Position numbers and translations under genes: made by a program. Below the pieces are notes generated by a model that saw only the letters and a program-made list of their open reading frames with translations, was not told where the DNA came from and searched no databases. Below are positions 5,394 through 7,309 of a stretch of DNA of 7,309 nucleotides, in pieces. Position 1 is the stretch's first letter. Each line of letters starts with the position of its first letter. This stretch comes from Candidatus Methanophagales archaeon (GTDB taxonomy: Archaea > Halobacteriota > Syntropharchaeia > Alkanophagales > Methanospirareceae), in NCBI GenBank assembly GCA_030668065.1, contig DAOUUS010000074.1:1-7309 (forward strand). The letters are read 5' to 3'.

Positions 5394-6416
5394 ATGACGA
5401 AAACAGTAATTCTCGCAGGTGGCTATGGCACAAGGCTCAGACCGCTTACATTTACCACACCGAAGGTGATGATACCATTGGTGAATAAACCGGTGATAGG
5501 GTATATAGTAGATTATCTTGCGGAATACGGCTTGAAAGACATCGTTATCACTTTGAACTACCTACCCGAGCAAACAATAAATTATCTCAGTAAAAGAAAA
5601 GATTTGAAGCTTTCATATCCTGAAGAGCCTTTGCCCTTAGGAACCGCGGGTTCGGTAAAAAACGCGGGGATAACAGATACCGCGTTGGTAATACAGGGCG
5701 ATAACATTACGGACATGGACATAAGAAAGGTGCTGGCGTTTCACGAAGCGCATGGTAAACTTGTGACCATTGCACTTTTACCGGTGCCGAACCCGTCTTT
5801 ATATGGCATAGCCGAGATAGAGCCCAATGGTATGATACGGAAATTCAAAGAGAAACCGTCTCCCAATGACTGTTTCTCGAATCTTGCGAATACGGGCGTG
5901 TACGTCATAGAACCAGAAGCACTTGAGTACGTTCCGGAAGGCCGCGCATTTGATTTCTCCAAAGATTTATTCCCCATACTGGTACCGAAAAACGCGGTTT
6001 ATGGCTGCGTAGTTGAAGGTTTCTGGACTGATGTCGGTAGTCGTGACGGCTACATGGAAGCGAGCAGATGGATATTGGCAAAAAAAGGATTTGAATGTGC
6101 GGATACTGCGGAGATAGAAGGTAGTGAGATTCGGGGTGACGTTGCCATTGGTGAACACGCGGTGATAAAACAATCTGTGATACGCGGTCCCGCAGTGATA
6201 GGCAACCACGCATCGGTAACGAATAGCGAACTGCACGAGTCGGTAGTTTTTCCTCGGGCTGTTCTGGACGAATCCACGCTAAATAATTGCATGGTTGGAG
6301 AGGATGCTATAATAAAAGAAGCAGAAATGAGTGATTCTATCCTCGGTGCAAATTGTGAGATAAAGGCATGCGGGTGCAAGGGCGGGGGCGAAAAGAAACG
6401 TCTGGATATTGGATAG
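5394..6416 (+). CDS. Sugar-1-phosphate nucleotidyltransferase with left-handed beta-helix tail
   Basis: 340 aa. It joins a sugar-1-phosphate and an NTP into a nucleotide sugar, probably feeding surface glycan or protein glycosylation in the cytosol. Residues 1-230 are a GT-A/Rossmann nucleotidyltransferase: GGYGTRLRPLT (9-19) with Lys24 in TTPKVMIPL, LGTAGS (82-87), the metal-binding QGDN (101-104), FKEKP (151-155), NTGVYV (166-171) and WTDVG (211-215). From about 235 to 325, hexapeptide-like repeats (IRGDVAIGEHAVIK, IRGPAVIGNHASVT, VGEDAIIK) form a left-handed beta-helix as in GDP-mannose pyrophosphorylase-type enzymes. The end is a short Cys/Gly/Lys-rich tail. Glucose-1-phosphate thymidylyltransferase and mannose-1-phosphate guanylyltransferase are both possible; the sugar cannot be read from motifs alone. 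At 340 aa it is somewhat shorter than two-domain homologues near 390 aa. No operon partner is in the window. Confidence 0.9.
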   Translation: MTKTVILAGGYGTRLRPLTFTTPKVMIPLVNKPVIGYIVDYLAEYGLKDIVITLNYLPEQTINYLSKRKDLKLSYPEEPLPLGTAGSVKNAGITDTALVIQGDNITDMDIRKVLAFHEAHGKLVTIALLPVPNPSLYGIAEIEPNGMIRKFKEKPSPNDCFSNLANTGVYVIEPEALEYVPEGRAFDFSKDLFPILVPKNAVYGCVVEGFWTDVGSRDGYMEASRWILAKKGFECADTAEIEGSEIRGDVAIGEHAVIKQSVIRGPAVIGNHASVTNSELHESVVFPRAVLDESTLNNCMVGEDAIIKEAEMSDSILGANCEIKACGCKGGGEKKRLDIG

Positions 6417-6566
6417 CGATTTTGAAGCGGTTTTACTACTAAGAAACGACAAGAATTGCGATACCAAAAAGCGATGAAATAGTATATTAAAGCTATTGTG
6501 ATTGTGGAATTGCCGTGCTGATGCCATCGGCAGGTTGGGAAAAGACATCCAAGTGTGTAGTCGCGT

Positions 6567-6619
6567 GAAATAAAGGCCCCGCCAGTTACCGCTTTTTACG
6601 GACGGTAGTTCTTTATTTC
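6567..6619. repeat. Nested inverted repeat (9-bp outer, 5-bp inner stem)
   Basis: GAAATAAAG (6567-6575) and CTTTATTTC (6611-6619) are perfect reverse complements. Inside them TACCG (6587-6591) and CGGTA (6603-6607) form a second stem. On the minus strand the first arm contains the stop codon of the 6613-6927 frame, so it may be that gene's 3' structure. On the plus strand a TATA-like GTATATTAA (6482-6490) lies upstream and a separate TGCCG/CGGCA hairpin (6511-6532) lies between, so a small structured RNA is also possible. Confidence 0.55.
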
Positions 6620-6927
6620 GTGCTAAGTCCTTCCACTACGTCCTGGGATATTTGTTTGGCAATGTATAGTTCCTTCACACAAACGGTCTTTACTTTTTCT
6701 ACCCCTTCAGTATCATTTAAATCCTTCGCGTTCATCTTCTTCATAATTACCCGTAACTCTTCACTTATGTTATTGACATCCGTATTAATATAACCATAGG
6801 TTATACTGCTGCTATAAGTGCTGCTTAGGGACGTACGAAAAAGGGCGTGGGGGCGTCCAACTGGACATTTGATAGGATATGTGAACCCTAAATCATTGCT
6901 CCGCATTGCTGCCACGAGTTTGCACAT
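6613..6927 (-). CDS. Small hypothetical protein
   Basis: 104 aa if started at ATG 6927; I do not recognise a family. The C-terminal half is rich in charged residues with helix-like spacing (ELRVIMKKMNAKDLNDTEGV, then KVKTVCVKELYIAKQISQDV) and looks like real protein. The first 40 residues (Ser/Thr/Tyr-rich, PIKCPVGRPHALF) are less convincing. No signal peptide or membrane segment is visible. A minus-strand TATA-like ATATTTTTAAC (6955-6945) is centred 24 bases before the ATG, which suits a leaderless mRNA. A shorter form from an internal ATG (MKKMNAKD, 43 aa) is possible. It is divergent from the UspA gene, and its stop sits in a hairpin arm. Confidence 0.42.
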   Translation of the reverse strand: MCKLVAAMRSNDLGFTYPIKCPVGRPHALFRTSLSSTYSSSITYGYINTDVNNISEELRVIMKKMNAKDLNDTEGVEKVKTVCVKELYIAKQISQDVVEGLSTK

Positions 6928-6974
6928 CCACTTCCGGTAGAGCAGTTAAAAATATGTTTTCATTGCAGTAATGA

Positions 6975-6981
6975 TATATAA
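6975..6981 (+). promoter_or_regulatory. TATA box of the UspA-family gene
   Basis: TATATAA within AATGATATATAAGGG lies about 60 bases before the start at 7038. Transcription would begin near 7004, leaving a leader of about 34 nt that contains the ribosome site AGGTGG (7022-7027). The box is about 20 bases from the minus-strand TATA of the divergent small gene, so both may share regulation. Confidence 0.6.
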
Positions 6982-7037
6982 GGGATTGAAGATATTCGGT
7001 GTGTACTGGTACTGCCGGTTTAGGTGGGGAAAGGAAA

Positions 7038-7309
7038 ATGTTTAGGAAAATATTGTATCCGACAGATTTCTCGGATTGTGCCGTTAAGGTACTGGACTAT
7101 GCGAAGAGTTTTAAGGATGCGGGCACAGAAGAGGTTGTGATCGTTCATGTTATGGATGTGCTAGGGATGGCAACAATGACAACCGGTGTTGCGTGGTCCG
7201 GCGGAGGAGAGTCGCCATTGTCGTATGAGTACGAGCGAGAAGTACAGGAGATGATGAGTGCTAATGTCGAGAAGAAATTGGGGGAACTCAAGACTGAGCT
7301 AGAAAGAAT
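7038..7309 (+). CDS. Universal stress protein (UspA family), 3' end cut by the window
   Basis: The first 90 residues are present and the frame is open at the right edge. The N-terminus MFRKILYPTDFSDCA is the beta1/loop signature of UspA proteins, with the Asp that contacts the adenine nucleotide, and EEVVIVHVMDV is the second beta strand. A variable, Gly/Met-rich insert (LGMATMTTGVAWSGGGESP) and a charged helix (EYEREVQEMMSANVEKKL) follow, as usual between beta2 and the next strand. The ATP-binding G-x2-G-x9-G(S/T) motif would lie beyond the window, so whether it binds ATP is open. UspA proteins are small cytosolic stress-response factors, often dimers. AGGTGG ten bases before the ATG sets the start. 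Confidence 0.85.
   Translation, partial: MFRKILYPTDFSDCAVKVLDYAKSFKDAGTEEVVIVHVMDVLGMATMTTGVAWSGGGESPLSYEYEREVQEMMSANVEKKLGELKTELER

Overview
The window reads as archaeal chromosome, most likely a euryarchaeote related to methanogens or anaerobic methane/alkane oxidisers (inference). Evidence: BRE/TATA promoters, several starts without a Shine-Dalgarno sequence, a tRNA with no encoded CCA, the archaeal-type cobalamin enzyme CobY, an archaeal IMPase/FBPase-like phosphatase, and a surface protein with a PEF-CTERM sorting tail. The exact lineage cannot be fixed from this sequence.

Layout. 1-481 is the leader of a secreted von Willebrand A (vWA) protein and holds a 12-G run and two TATA-type promoters. 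482-1855 (+) encodes that protein: signal peptide, MIDAS-bearing vWA domain, beta-rich domain, 12-cysteine stalk and PEF-CTERM anchor. A stem-loop plus T tract closes the gene. 1912-3461 looks empty at first, but read across frames it is a graveyard of three toxin-antitoxin modules: a VapBC remnant (-), a RelBE-type remnant (-) and a HicBA remnant (+). All three toxins carry internal deletions or frameshifts. 3619-5075 (-) is a two-gene unit, IMPase/FBPase-family phosphatase then CobY, with a perfect 10-bp hairpin just before the cobY start. tRNA-Arg(TCG) at 5138-5210 diverges from it. 5394-6416 (+) is a sugar-1-phosphate nucleotidyltransferase with a left-handed beta-helix tail. 6613-6927 (-) is a possible small hypothetical gene whose stop lies inside a long hairpin. 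7038-7309 (+) is the start of a UspA-family gene cut by the window edge.

How it works together. The intact genes are mostly housekeeping: cobamide nucleotide-loop assembly, sugar-phosphate/inositol-phosphate metabolism, nucleotide-sugar supply for glycans and a tRNA. A sortase-anchored adhesin-like protein lies at one side. The notable part is the 1.55-kb stretch of decayed defence/stress modules between the surface protein and the housekeeping block. It suggests a tolerated insertion zone where TA modules arrived and decayed, toxin first. The only possible rescue I see is hicB, whose single lesion sits in a seven-A slippery tract.
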